Assembly: GCA_027579435.1 (NCBI GenBank)
Contig: JANBPK010000704.1
Span: 238,325 to 302,324 of the forward strand
From: Candolleomyces eurysporus
Lineage: Eukaryota > Basidiomycota > Agaricomycetes > Agaricales > Psathyrellaceae
Length of the DNA stretch: 64,000 nt
Direction: 5' to 3'
The notes below the pieces were generated by a model. It did not search any database. It was not told the DNA's origin and saw only the letters and a list, made by a program, of their open reading frames with translations. This document shows, in pieces, positions 26,701 through 38,036 of the stretch. The position numbers and the translations under genes were made by a program. Each line of letters begins with the position of its first letter. The first letter of the stretch is position 1.

Positions 26701-28422
26701 NTCGACCATCACAGCGTCGATAATTGGGCCGATATTCTTGAAGGACTGGACAACTCTGACATATGAACCATCTGGAGCGATGATACGTCCATTAGCCAAC
26801 TCATCTCCATCCTGTTCAGAGCTGTCTACGTCCATGTCTTCGTCGGCTCGTTGCTTCCCTTTCTTCGTGCCACTTGCTATCGCAGTTCGGTCATGGGTTT
26901 GAATCCCAAAGGGAATCGANGGTACAGCNTGGTCCTCATTTTTCGTAGGGATTTGGGAGATCGTGATTAGCTGGGAGTCGCCGAGGTGCGATCCGACGTA
27001 GAGAGCCTGATTGGTTAGATACGTTAATGAGGTTGCCGGAGAGGTCTGGCATGAGATCTTATTAGCATTTCGTCCAAATTCGATTCCACTGAAAGACTTA
27101 CGACACCGAGAGGAATCAGCAGTAGGCCAGAATTCTTCACGCTGTCCAGACTGAGGAGCGAGAGCGCTCCAAAGGCATCAGCCAGGAAGAACCGGAATGG
27201 TGCACCCTCCACATCACACCACCTGGAATTCATTGTCGTCAGGCGGTTTGGCAAAGTTAGCTGAATGAAGACACATACGCTGTTACTTCACCCCAAGGCC
27301 AATCCACTGAAGCAGTTGGCTTTCTTTTCCTTGCATCCCTTTCGAGTTGCTTCGCCCTCGCTTCTTTGAGTTTACTAGGGTCGGAGTTTCCCTTCAGTTT
27401 GTCCTGCAGTCGCTTCATCTTGCCTTTCTGCTTTGCTCTTCCCTCCGGAGTAGCCAACTCGTATAGTAGCAGTTTGCGTCCTCCTACGACAAGGACACCC
27501 CCAAGGAAGTCAGAACTATCATCCTCCTTCTCGTCTTCGTCTTCGTCTTCATCTTCTGGTAGATCAGCAGGTTGAACAGGGATCAAGCGGGGAGGATATT
27601 CAGTGGGGAAGGGAATCGTTTTGTTAGATATCGCGGTTGGCTGAAGAATCGTGGAGGGGAATGGAGAGAGTTCCCAGTCTTCCGATTCGTCATTTGCGAC
27701 AATGTCCCTGGCAAGGAGTTGAATTCGTTGCATAGGATCCANNTGCAGGATAGCAAGGGCATATTCCTCTTCTTCGGTTGGCAGGAAAGCCATCGAAAGG
27801 ACGTTNCTCTCTGGCAGCCTATCACANGACGAGGGTCAGTCAAGGCAGACTCGACGCGTGGATGTACTCACACAGAATCATNGTCACCAACATAGTTACC
27901 TGCTTTCAACTCTATGATTTTGATTCGAGTCGAATAGCAATGGGCTACCGCCAGCTTGCCAGAAGGATGAATAAGCAAGTCGTTGAAGAATTCGGCTGTT
28001 CCAGTTGCGGGTCGTTCGTGCAGCACCANNGAATAGTTCACAGAGAGTTCCATCCTCCCATCCGTNCGTTCTGCGTATGTGAAGAATATAATTTCAGGGT
28101 CAGGATGNGCGATCATTAGTGCGAGCGTAGACCTCGAAGTTCCCTGATAACACAACCACAAGAGATAGATNCGTTAGTGTGTCAAGGAAAGCACCCAGAA
28201 CGATGAGCGAAATCTCACAGTTATCGGTATAGCCCTGACACAGAGCACCTTTCCCCAAACATCCACCCCACATTCGTGCTGCAGTCCGTGCTTTTGGAGA
28301 GAATACACATCGACTCTGTTGACCTTGGCGACAACAAGGTGCTCCAGGTCTCGCGAAGCCAGACGGCACTTTACCGTGCTAACGACGGACGACGGTGGGT
28401 GAAATGTCGCGACGACCTTCAT
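23724..28422 (-). CDS. DDB1: DNA damage-binding protein 1 (DDB1/CPSF160 superfamily)
   Basis: Adaptor of CUL4 ubiquitin ligases built from three beta-propellers; roles in UV repair and replication control; nuclear. The start MKVVATFHPP at 28422 and the end LETLQSLH at 23724 are both clear. Exons that can be fixed are 28422-28219, 28143-27872, 27818-27279, 27222-27102, 27057-26683, 26617-26472, 26412-25980 and 25942-25465; several more follow where N bases hide the borders. Markers are VVAKVNRVDVYSLQ, LTYLTNQALYVGSHLGDSQL, NGSEYQGLASILGIMNLTG, LGHDNPRRIAYIP and, in the C-terminal helical domain, GSQIFTPDTVFCTSSGRIGV, DGDFLESFL. The N at 25995 must be dropped for exon 7 to splice in frame. An acidic insert of about 15 residues (EDEDEDEDEKEDDSSD) sits in the first propeller. 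Confidence 0.92.
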
Positions 28423-29243
28423 TATCGTGGGTCAGATGCTAGCCTCAAGTGCAGCTTGAAGGTCGGTGCTAGCAAGAGGAAAGCAGGATTTGTGAGCAGT
28501 GATGCACGGGTGATGCAATCCCTACGGCTCCCGGCTGCAGGGCGCTTACCCCTCTTGTCATTTTGCCCAAACTAGGATAAAGCCCCCTGTNGTCTAGGAG
28601 AGGATGANGACAATTCGCTCNATAGNGAGCNCTGGTGTTCATGGGNGCAGGGGGAAGAGGCCTNAATCAAACCTATCGCAAGATCGCTCCCAATCCGACT
28701 CACGAAAGGCNCGAAAACTTCACTGGNACTATTTTTCCAAGCGCGATTGGTGGCACGATTGCATTTACCTTGTCTGTCTCCGCANCCCATTCACTGGCNG
28801 TAGNATTTGGGATCCATTTCCGGGACTTAGATTCGAGGGCGGAAGTTAGGAATACAAAGNTAATANTATCATTGTCCATGTATCGTACGTGTCTCATAGG
28901 CATACATCAGATTATCTTAAGTAGTAAAAGCTGGGAGCAAGCCCCTTCCCGACAACTACTTGGGAAGGGGCTTGGACTGAGAAANGTTGCTTATATCNGN
29001 GGCGAGGCAGCACAGGAGACCCACTGGTGAGCGATGGGGTGGTAATTCCTGTCCTTACTGCATGCCAAGGGAACNTTGCAAGTAGCTGCGGCATTNCACG
29101 ACGAGGTGCGACGCAGAAGTATCTTCGCGGAGGGACAAACCNCCCTTTGCGACTCGTNTGTCCCTCNGCGAAGATACTNANCGTCGCGGCTCGGATACCG
29201 CAGCCAACGGCAANATTACCCTGGAATGGAGTAAGGAAAGGAA
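28423..29243. other. DDB1 upstream region and 3' region of the dsRNA-binding gene, N-rich, with hairpins
   Basis: Contains the 5' side of DDB1 and the 3' UTR of the next gene, which is transcribed in the same direction. A plus-strand frame around 28635-29030 reads through about ten Ns and has no family I know. Two strong inverted repeats are listed separately. Confidence 0.45.
28938..28974. repeat. Perfect 13-bp stem hairpin
   Basis: CAAGCCCCTTCCC (28938-28950) pairs with its exact complement at 28962-28974 across an 11-nt loop. The stem is GC-rich and would be stable in RNA from either strand. It lies about 55 bp outside the larger inverted repeat. Confidence 0.75.
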
Positions 29244-29258
29244 TTACCAGCCCATCGC
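29031..29258. repeat. Imperfect ~105-bp inverted repeat over the 3' end of the dsRNA-binding gene
   Basis: The left arm (29031-29140) and right arm (29156-29258) are complementary over almost their full length, with a 15-nt loop. The inner 25 bp (GAGGGACAAAC side and the ATCTTCGC side) and the outer 28 bp (starting GCGATGGG) pair best; the middle has mismatches and small gaps. By eye, identity is about 75-85 percent. The right arm contains the last four codons and stop of the neighbouring gene; the left arm repeats them in the opposite direction (Ala-Met-Gly-Trp-stop). Confidence 0.75.
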
Positions 29259-30272
29259 GGCCCAGGCCTTTCTGGCNGCTTCGTCCTTGGCTATCTTCTG
29301 ACTCTTGCCACTNCCGCGACCGTACTCNTTGTTATTGACTGCGCCNGTCATTTANTNAGTATNTNAGATNACAGCCAGANGACGAGAATAGAGACGTACG
29401 ACAGCAGCGAACAGTCCAGAGAGGGTTGTGNGGNGGGCCACTGTGNTCAGCTGGGTAAGTGACCTGATAGCCCATTTGCGAAGCCTTTTGATTCATTAAA
29501 GCAACCGTGACCATGTTATACACTTGAGACGAAGAGCCCTGAGGAGCGAGGCCTTGGAAATGGGGAGGTCCTTTGGAGTACATCGGGGGCATGGGGGGCG
29601 GAAGGGTCTTTGGCTGAGGTGGCGGCGGTGGAGGGGACATCGTCATCAGGGTGCCCGCTTGGCTCCCAGTCGCAGTAGAAGAGGCGTAGCTTCCCGAAGA
29701 CGATACATCCAAGAGAACGGGGTCAGAGCAGTCCGGGTCAATCAAACGAGAGATCCAAGGCTGGATGGACCCCAGGCCGTTCCGGATGTACAGGGCGCCA
29801 ATGTATGTTTCGAAGACCTTGCGCATTTCCTGGGAAAAGGGACACTAGGTGAGATGACTTGCGTCGCTATGTGGTGACGGAACTTGCCTTGACGTCGTGA
29901 ATCCGCTTCATCTCGGCGGGGGCGATACGCAATTTGGTCTTGAGATTGTATTTAGCCATCCACTGGTCAACGATTTCGTCGCTCAAATGGTCCTTAATTT
30001 GCTCCTNAAAAAAATGTTAGACAGCGCACACAGATGGCACCCGCGATACTTACAGCGATCTCTTCAGCGCTCAGCAACGGCTTCTGCCTGAAGAAGTGGG
30101 TGGCTACAACTAGTTTGAGAGTGCTGGCGCCCAATTCTGCAAGACGATCCGTGTTGCCATATTCCTCATTCATGGGAGCAGATTCCATACGAAGCGAGTT
30201 GTGGGTGAACACATCGAGAAACAGGTCGACATCTCCTTCGATCTTGGGTAAAGGAGGAAGAGCTCCAGCCAT
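29244..30272 (-). CDS. dsRNA-binding protein with degenerate RNase III-like domain
   Basis: Exons 30272-30054, 30004-29888, 29829-29400 and 29344-29244 give 288 residues. Residues 1-135 resemble an RNase III fold (LDVFTHNSLR, then NTDRLAELGASTLKLVVATHFF), as in the mL44/MRPL3 relatives. The catalytic signature ERLEFLGD is changed to DRLAELGA, so the metal-binding Glu/Asp residues are missing and cleavage is not expected. A Pro-rich linker (MSPPPPPPQPKTLPPPMPP) follows, then a dsRBD: NQKASQMGYQVTYP, HNPLWTVRCC, NNKEYGRGSGKSQKIAKDEA. No obvious mitochondrial presequence is present. Intron 2 uses a GC donor (AAG|GCAAGT). The acceptor of the last intron contains an N. The role is unknown; RNA binding is the supported part. 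Confidence 0.8.
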
Positions 30273-30997
30273 CTTGGACTAAGATAGTGGGAGATGTCGA
30301 GTGTGTTTCGAGAATGGGCGTCTTCAATCAGACGTGGACTCGTGTTTTATAGCACCTGTGATACCCAGGGTCCCACAGTAGTTCCACAGTTCCGGAACCT
30401 GATGGTTGACTCACGAGCCACTCCGCAGCGGCGCTAACGACAATCCTGTGCATTCAATACGTGTCCCTTTTATGCCATTAAGCTTCAGCATTTAGGTTTG
30501 GAAGCTGCTCCATAAACTACAACTTCTTCACCGGGGGGGGTCCGCCGCATTCCGTTGATTTGCAGCGAATATAAACGCCTTGTGCCCACAAAGTACATAT
30601 CAAGGTGGCCGTGGACGTCCAGTGCAGCCAAGGCCCTGGTCCACGGATATCCCCGGGAATCTTACGGCAAACCCCAACAGGTGTTTGGTGGCGCAATCGA
30701 CGACGGTGAGCACGGAAATACCAAAGAGGCCGACGTTGCAGCGATAAAACGACAGCGTCGAAGCATTTTTGCCGGATTGACACGGATTCATACAAATTCG
30801 TCGTGTTTCGTACAAGAATAAGTATGGCTTCCCCCGCGAACACCCCTTCTTCCCTTTCCCTACGATATCATCAACACGAGGCTCTCTTAATTTCGGGACA
30901 TATCATATCTCCAACGTGCAGCGGGTTTGACAGGAATTAGGCGGACAATGCAGGGGAACCTGAGATCGCTGTTTCCTACCCGTAAGCTGCACCCTTC
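30273..30997. other. Intergenic between divergent dsRBD and DUG2 genes
   Basis: Shared upstream region of two divergently transcribed genes. Overlapping frames on both strands near 30517-30843 have no family resemblance. An alternative upstream ATG for DUG2 at 30828 opens MASPANTPSSLSLRYH, which would need an extra intron to join. Confidence 0.4.
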
Positions 30998-33900
30998 ATG
31001 TCGGAGTCAACGGTCTGGAATTCATCAACACGACGACCCCAAGCCTCTCTTAGCCGGGACCTCCATACCGATACCTCGATGCCGACGTTGATTCATTCGT
31101 TGGTCGAACAGAAGAGCTCAGTCCTGAGTCTAGCTGCAACTGACAAGTACATCTTCTCGGGGAGTCAGAATCAGGACATATCGGTTCGTGTTTTTCATTG
31201 AAAGCAGGCCCCATGAATGATGAGGTTCACGGTATTAATTCCACAAGGTATGGCACAAGGACACCTTCACGCTGAAAAGAACACTTTCCGGGCATGAGGG
31301 TAGCGTATTGGCGCTGGAGTATGCCCAGGACAAAGGATGGCTATTCAGTTCGTCGGGTGCGTGTTCGTAGCTTCCTTCATTCAAGCATCTCACATGAATC
31401 TGTCATTCATACAGGAGATTCGACAATTAGGGTGAGTATGTGGGTCCGAACAACCGTGTTCGTCTTCTGACATGACGCTGGATCAAGGTGTGGTCAACAA
31501 AGACGCTCAAACCTCTCTATGTTTTGAGGCCATACTTGGAAGTTGGCGCAGGCGACATATTCTCTTTGGCATGGTTGCCGTCATCCCAAACAATCTTCAT
31601 TGGTTGCCAAAACACATCTCTCCAGTGGTTCTCCTTTGAGAGCGATGGCATTGCAAGAGCAGACTCGTTGGATGCGACACTCTCCACTTCCTCGGGTACA
31701 TCGACACCATCAGCCTCCGCTGGGCCGCGACAGGCGCACAAGTTCTTCGACAGCTACCCCAGATTCGAACGGAAGCCAGCGGATTTGCTCGCTCGGAATA
31801 GTGGTACCAAGACTGGGCGAGGGAGCCCGGACTCTGGCCACTCGGACGATGTACCCAGTGCCATGCAACTTAATATTCCAGCAGTCAATGTCATTGACCC
31901 TGCTCATTACGGTTATATCTATTGTATGACAGCGTTGACGGCGACAGGCGATGGCATAACTCGACTTGCAACCGGGAGTGGTGATGAAAGCATCAAGGTT
32001 GTACTCTCTCTACCTTGGCTCTGAGTTCTTGTTAACCCTATTTGTTTAGCTATGGAAGTGCCTTCCTAATGGCCCCGAATTCGAACATGAGTTCAGTTTC
32101 GACCGTGGAGCTATCCTAACGATTGTGGCCAAAGGCGACAACATCTATGCTGGTTGCCAGGATGGGTGCGTGAAGGTCCTGGACCTCGAAACAAAAACCC
32201 TCATTAGGACCATTATTGTCGAGGAGGTACGGACACGGTTCCTTTTATAGCGACTTACTCCTGACGCAGTTCTATCTAGGGGATCGATGTTATCTCGATC
32301 TCGCTATTCAATTCTGATCTCTTCACCTGTTCCGCGAACGGCAGCGTTAAGGTAGTCCCTAACCACCTGATCCTGAAAAAGATTGATTAACGCCCAAATG
32401 TAGCGTTGGTCCGCTTCATTTGATTGTATTGCTTCCTGGAATGCGCACTCGGGGATTGCCTTGTCGTCTATTGTCACTCAACGCGAGCAGGGCTTCTATC
32501 TAGTGACGGGAGGGAATGACTCTTCCATTAGGGTAAAGTTGTTCCACCGTTTGTCGACCTCGTGGTTAATCTTGCTTGTCGCAGGTCTGGGACTGTGTTC
32601 CATCAACACGCACCATTTCACAGGAGCTGCAATATTCACCCTGCATAGGTCCGACGGCTACGGGTACCATTTTTTTGTCCTTTCGAATGGGCGGCGAACT
32701 TACGTGTGGTGTGGTTGATCTCTAGATGTCCTGACATATGCTCTGACCAAATTCGTCTCCATTCCGAGCGTTAGTTCTGTTCCGTCACATAAGGAAGATT
32801 GCAGGCAAACGGCCATCTGGCTACGAAAATGTCTTGGACAATTGGGTGCTCGTACTTCTCTCGTGAGTGGTCAGAGCAAATGATCTTGCCCGACCTTCCT
32901 AATCCCATAGTCCATAGCTTCCAACAGGTGAAGGCAACAACCCGCTAGTGCTTGCAACTTTCAATGGCACAGTAGGAGAACACCGAAAACCCCGTGTTTT
33001 ATTTTACGGGTAGGTACCTTTTTCTTGTTTCATCCAACTTAAGAGCGACTCGTGACCTACTCATTGATTCATTTCTCCTCATTAGCCATTACGATGTTAT
33101 CCCAGCACCTCGAGATGGATGGAACTCGGAGCCATTTACCCTGACAGGCAAAAACGGTTATCTATACGGGAGAGGCGCCACGGATAACAAAGGACCTATC
33201 CTCGCTGTGGCATGTGCTGCTGCCGACTTGCTATCGCGCCGAGCTCTTGGGTTGGATTTGGTCATGTTGATAGAAGGTGAAGAGGAATGTGGGAGTATCG
33301 GGTTTAGGGAAACGGTTCAGAAGCATAAGGTTTGGGGTCCCTTTGCTTTGTGAACCCGTTTTGAATTGTCTCTCATCTTCTGGTGTTTGATAACATAGGA
33401 TGACATCGGGGAGATCGATGCGATTCTTGTTAGGTATGTGTTCTAATTCTGTGAGGATGTTGGTCTGACAAACAAACGTTCGCCGTCTCAAGCAACTCAA
33501 CTTGGATTACGGATGACCGGCCCTGTATCACCTATGGATTGCGGGGAGTCATTCATTGCAATATTGAGGTAAAGTGTTATGCCCCGTACATGAATAATTC
33601 AAGCCTAATTCAAATGCCAGATTACGAGTCAATTACCCGCTCTTCACTCCGGGGTTGAAGGAGGCGGCATTGTCGAGCCCATGGTTGACATGTAAGCTTA
33701 TGAACCGATATTTAACGCCAATTTGCGCATCTCACTGTCGTTCGGGAACAGGGTGAAGCTACTGGCTGCGTTGACGGATGACCGGAATCGAGTTCTTATC
33801 CCTGAATTTTGTGAGTCATTATTTTTTGATGCAAGGGTCAATGCTAATAACCGCACCATGTAGACGATGCTGTTCGAGTCAAATCGGACGAAGAAAAAGA

Positions 33901-34705
33901 GCTTTACGATCTCCTTTCTCAGATCACCCAGAAGCCCGCTTCTTCCTTAGTGGCGCGTTGGCGTGAGCCTTCGCTTACTATCCACACAATTGAAATTTCG
34001 GGTCCGAAAAGTAAGATTTTTTTAATCTGTAATGACTAGCGACTCATACTATACCTTTGTAGACGCCACCGTTATTCCCGGAAGTGTCAAGGCTCAGGTC
34101 TCTCTGCGGATTGTTCCAGACCAAGACTTGCAAACCATCATTAAATCTTTGAGTGATTACCTCCGGACGACATACGCAGGGTTCAAGAGTCCAAACCAGA
34201 TCCAGGTCGGTATAAATATACTCCTCTGTTTTCTGTTATTACTGACTGGCATCCAGATTGCTGTCGACCATTCGGCGGATTGGTGGCTAGGAAACCTTGA
34301 CGATACATGGTTCAAGGCTCTAGAGAGTGCTATTCAAGATGAATGGGGCGTAGAGCCTTTGAGGATCCGAGAAGGAGGGGTGAGCTTTTCCTTTCTCTCT
34401 GTTCGTTCCATTTCTAATTGATGCCATACTCACAGTCTATTCCTTCCGTACCATGGCTCGAGAAAGAGTTTGGATGTCATGCGCTTCACCTCCCCATGGG
34501 ACAAGGCTCGGTATGTAGCGGCTCCTGTTATGAATTGCTTCCCTGGCACTGACTGAACGGCTGCACAAAGGACCAAGCACACTTGCCTAATGAGCGTATC
34601 TCTATCATTAACCTGAACAAAGGCAAATCTGTCGTTGAGAGATTCCTTAGCAAGACCGCTGCCGAAGGGTTCTTATCGTATACAAAGGATCAACCATCCT
34701 CCTAA
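30998..34705 (+). CDS. DUG2: WD40-M20 peptidase Dug2 (glutathione degradosomal subunit)
   Basis: Partner of Dug3 in the cytosolic amidotransferase that starts glutathione breakdown independently of gamma-glutamyl transpeptidase. Twenty exons, including one of 17 nt (31415-31431), give 866 residues. The first about 400 residues are WD40 repeats (LSGHEGSVLALEY, GDSTIRVWSTKT, GSGDESIKLWKC, GGNDSSIRVWDC). The M20 metallopeptidase domain follows from VLTYALTKFVSIPSVSS. Metal ligands and catalytic residues are visible in GHYDVIPAP, YGRGATDNKGP and IEGEEECGS, with the lid domain around ISGPKNATVIPGSVKAQV and the closing His region in FGCHALHLPMGQGS. The N-terminus is the least certain part, because the first codons before TLIHSLVEQKSSVLSL are not conserved in my knowledge of the family. 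Confidence 0.93.
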
Positions 34706-35177
34706 TTGGTTTACCTCTTTGTTTTCCTTGCGCNATTGTAAGTTTTCTCATACCATCACATACATAATAGATTCCTCTTGTATCTTCTTGAAGTTAATAG
34801 ATCGTTAGCTATTCTTTCGAGCTCTCGTATCATTGCGCCATCTTCACCTCTCAGAAGTTAGTGCACTGTTTGGGTTCTTGCCTCTGCCCATCGACCTAGC
34901 CGCGCCGCGGTTTGCCGAGGGGGATGTTTCCCATTTCTGGTGGCGGCTGCATCCTGGGCTGCAAAGTTGAGCCGGGCAATAGCAGCCTGGCCTCGTCTTG
35001 CATCTCCCTAGCCCTCATGACAGCACCAGCGGGGAAATGAGAATGGGCACCGTCATTCACAGAATGTCCGGTAGCAGTACGGCTCGAAGCACCATTGAAG
35101 TTGCCGGAACATCTTTGAGCATCCAGCTGAGACCGTGACTATTTATTCGCGTTCAACTAGTCTTTCTACTACCCGTC
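34706..35177. other. Intergenic, DUG2 3' end to dehydrogenase start
   Basis: No gene seen. GC-rich stretch at 34905-34990 without clear structure; one N at 34734. Confidence 0.35.
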
Positions 35178-36900
35178 ATGTCTCGACTCAATGGCATGCA
35201 GAAGGCCGTTCGATGGCACCCACCGTCGTATGACGTCCGCGTGGACGATATCCCAATTCCGCAGTATGTTTGAGGACGCTTTATCACACCCGGGTTAGGC
35301 ATCTGACTCTCCGTACCATGACCCAGGATTGAGCACCCCGACGATGCCATTGTCAAAGTGACGGTACGAGCCCTATATCGATGTCACTTGAGAGGAAGGC
35401 TCAAGAGTTCTCTTAGCTCGGAGGCCTCTGTGGTGAGCCTGGACTTAAATGAAGCGATGAGAGCAACCTAAACGGGGCTCTCTGGCACAGGAAGTGACTT
35501 GCATATCTACAGGGGTCATTCAGGTGTTCACGATGTGTGAGTCCACAGCGAATGTCGGTCTCCTCTGATCTAATCTGATAATCAGGCATATCTGTGGGCA
35601 CGAATTCATCGGCGAGGTCGTCGCTCTTGGTTCCAGCTTTGGCGCAGAATCCGCCAAGGGACGGCCCCCTCTGTATTCTCGCCTGGAAGTTGGACATAAA
35701 GTTGTATCTCCCTTCACAGTCAACTGCGGCGAGTGCAGGTACGCGGCTCCAAGCCTTGCTTCTTCGAAGCGGTCAACTCACACAGTCTGTCTCCTTCCCA
35801 CTTCAGCGTTTGCCGATTGGGATACACAGCAAGATGCACCGGAAGTCTGCTCTTTGGTTCACCTCTGTTGAACGGAGGCCAAGCCCAATACGTCCGGGTC
35901 CCCAAAGCAGGTGGAACCCTGTTCGACCTTAGCGAACCCTCGACTTGGGCATCCAGTATGACCGAAACGGAGAAACAGAAAGCGCTCTCCAACCTCTCTG
36001 ACAGCTCTCTGCTCATGTTGGCGGATATATTGCCCACCGGTGTCTTTGCAGCGACACAGGCAATCAACCATCCCAAAGTGCAACCCTTTATTACGGGCAA
36101 GCCATGGCCGTTGTGCTTCAGCTCCGCGCCTGTACCCGAGGGGCTCGAAATTCTGGACGAGGATAAGGTATTTACTGTTGCGATTGTGGGGTTGGGTCCT
36201 GTCGGCGTCTGCGCGGTTGTCAGTTTGCTTGATATCGTCTCGACTCGCAAGGTTCCTTTCCGAATTATTGCTATTGACCCGAATGAATCTCGCAGGGAGA
36301 AGATGAAGGCCGTTTACGACGCGATCGACGAGGATGGGAAGGCTGGAGGAGAGTTTGTTGTGGTTTCTGTGGATGAGGCTAAGCAGAAGTCGAAAGAGTG
36401 GACGCATGGCGTTGGGTGCACAGCTGTTCTGGAGGTGAGTCCGGCATATTGGTGGCCCTAGAAAAACAACTTAGTCTCCCGACTGGGTGATTTATACATT
36501 AGGTGGTGGGCAATACGAGCGCCCTTGAACTCGCCTACGACCTGGTTCGAGCGTTTGGCGTGATCACCTCAGTTGGTGTCCACCAACAACGGCCTCTCCC
36601 TTTCACTGGTGGCAATGCCTACGACAAGAACGTGTCTCTCGACTTCGGTCGATGCCCCGCTCGCGCAATGTTCCCTCCTGCATTCGACTTGCTGGGTAAG
36701 TCATAATGAGTATAATTCCGGGGTAACGTCCGCTGACTGAGTCACCTAATATTACAGTAAAAAGACAAGATATATTTGGCACTATTGGCCAGCCAGCGAG
36801 CTTGATTGATAAAATCGTCGACTTTGGTCAGGCGGAGGAGAGCTATCGTGCGTTTGATAAAGGCGAAGTCGGAAAGGTGCTTTTCGACCCATGGAAATAA
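35178..36900 (+). CDS. Zinc-type medium-chain dehydrogenase (alcohol/formaldehyde dehydrogenase family)
   Basis: NAD(P)-dependent MDR oxidoreductase. Eight exons, including a 16-nt exon at 35417-35432, give 433 residues. Catalytic zinc ligands are expected from LGGLCGSDLHIYRGH (Cys) and HICGHEFIGEVV (His-Glu). The structural zinc loop NCGECSVCRLGYTARC carries four cysteines, with exon 5/6 joined inside it. The nucleotide fold has VAIVGLGPVGVCAV (GxGxxG) and IAIDPNESRREKMK, an acidic residue after the strand that favours NAD. Compared with ordinary alcohol dehydrogenases, there are inserts after the GHE motif (ESAKGRPPLYSRLE) and in the middle region. The long middle and GECxxC loop resemble glutathione-dependent formaldehyde or threonine-dehydrogenase-like subfamilies, but the substrate cannot be told from sequence. 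Confidence 0.9.
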
Positions 36901-37599
36901 GTAAAGTGTAGAAAGTGGATGACATCGTGGCTAAGGGTAGAACTAGTGAATTTATGGGGCGTGCTCTATCATGCCCGCTACTCTAGTAGCGGGTCTTTAG
37001 TANCCCCCCCCCTTGGTAGATTATGTAAGAAAGACGTCAGTGTATGGCATTTACCTCTCACGCTATATTTACCCTCTCATTCGTTATTTTCTCGACTACT
37101 TGCGTTCACTCGTGTGCGAGTGCATGCCCCTGCTGCGGGTTAGCAACCGTATGTAGGTTTCTCACAGCACACATCGCGCATCGCGAATCCTGGCCGGATT
37201 TTATTTTGACGAGTAAACAAGGTACAACTTGTGGGTGCTTGTAGGCGCCTTGCCAGTGTTCCAACCCCGCCATTTGGTCATCCATCCTCAGGCTCCCATC
37301 TCCCGAGCGCGAGCGCGAGCACGCCGCAGGCGTGCGTCAGCGAGCGCAGCTACAAAGCATGAAGGGAGTCTCAGGAACAGCAGGGAAGAGCAGATAAAGC
37401 AGTGATAAGATCTTCATTCCGATTACAAGGTACAACTTAGTATGTCAACCTCCTAAGAGCGAGCTCTAGTGTTGGCGGCCCGAGTAGCGGGCGTTGCGGC
37501 GAAGCCGGCTTTGAGGGTTATACTCCAAGGATTAAGGGAATCAAAAGAATAAACATGATCGATGCATAAACACCACGAGGCGCGACAGCAAAGTGTTGC
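36901..37599. other. Gene-free stretch with short palindromes and direct repeats
   Basis: No coding sequence recognised. A perfect hairpin CCCGCTAC-TCTA-GTAGCGGG lies at 36974-36993. A 14-bp direct repeat ACAAGGTACAACTT occurs at 37217-37230 and 37425-37438. A related GAGTAGCGGGC lies near 37482-37492 in the opposite sense to 36971-36981, and a GAGCGCGAGCGCGAGC run lies near 37305. These could be remnants of a small non-autonomous element. Confidence 0.45.
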
Positions 37600-38036
37600 T
37601 CACTGGATCAACCCCTGTAAATTCCTCATCGCATCAAAACCAATTGCAAGCATATCTTTAAGCGTTGACGTCACTTTGAGAACACTGTCGGTTCGAGACA
37701 AGATTGTGCATGCCCATTCTGCGACCCATAAGAGTTTTGACGAGGTGAGGTTCGAAAAGGTATCGAGATAGTCCCCGAGGTGGGCGATGAACGTTGAACG
37801 CATCGGTGTTTCTAGTCTTTGGTGATCCTTCACCGCCACCCCCATCCCCCCCCTTCACAGCAGAATAGCCTAGCTATACCCCTGCTTCTGCTCGGTGATA
37901 TTGGCCACGAGTCAGCCCCGGTTTGACGGCTGTGTACTTCTTCCTGGGCATTCTCGAAAATAGCTTTGTTGGTGCTTATCGCTGGAGTACCCAACCTCAA
38001 GCCAGGGGATCTGGAGGTAAGTAAGCGTTTCTCCAC
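37600..38036 (-). pseudogene. GH128 glucanase pseudogene fragment
   Basis: Broken copy of the intact GH128 gene at 41484-42842. SPGLRLGTPAIS (about 37975-38010) matches YPGLRLGTPAVS of that gene. AHLGDYLDTFSNLTSS and KLLWVAEWAC (about 37710-37790) match its AHLWDYHYTFSNFTAS and KTLWVTEWAC, and MRNLQG near 37610 matches the end of its exon 4. The pieces lie in different frames, the catalytic-domain start is missing, and about 20 residues before MRNLQG are deleted. The nucleotide match continues over the exon 4 border region (TAAATTCCTCATCGCA against CAAATTCCTCATCGCA). No signal peptide or first exon remains. Confidence 0.75.

Noticed and set aside
30517..30843. Possible gene on either strand between the dsRBD and DUG2 genes
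   Set aside because: Both strands are open over the same stretch, neither shows a domain or splice pattern, and the region must hold two promoters.
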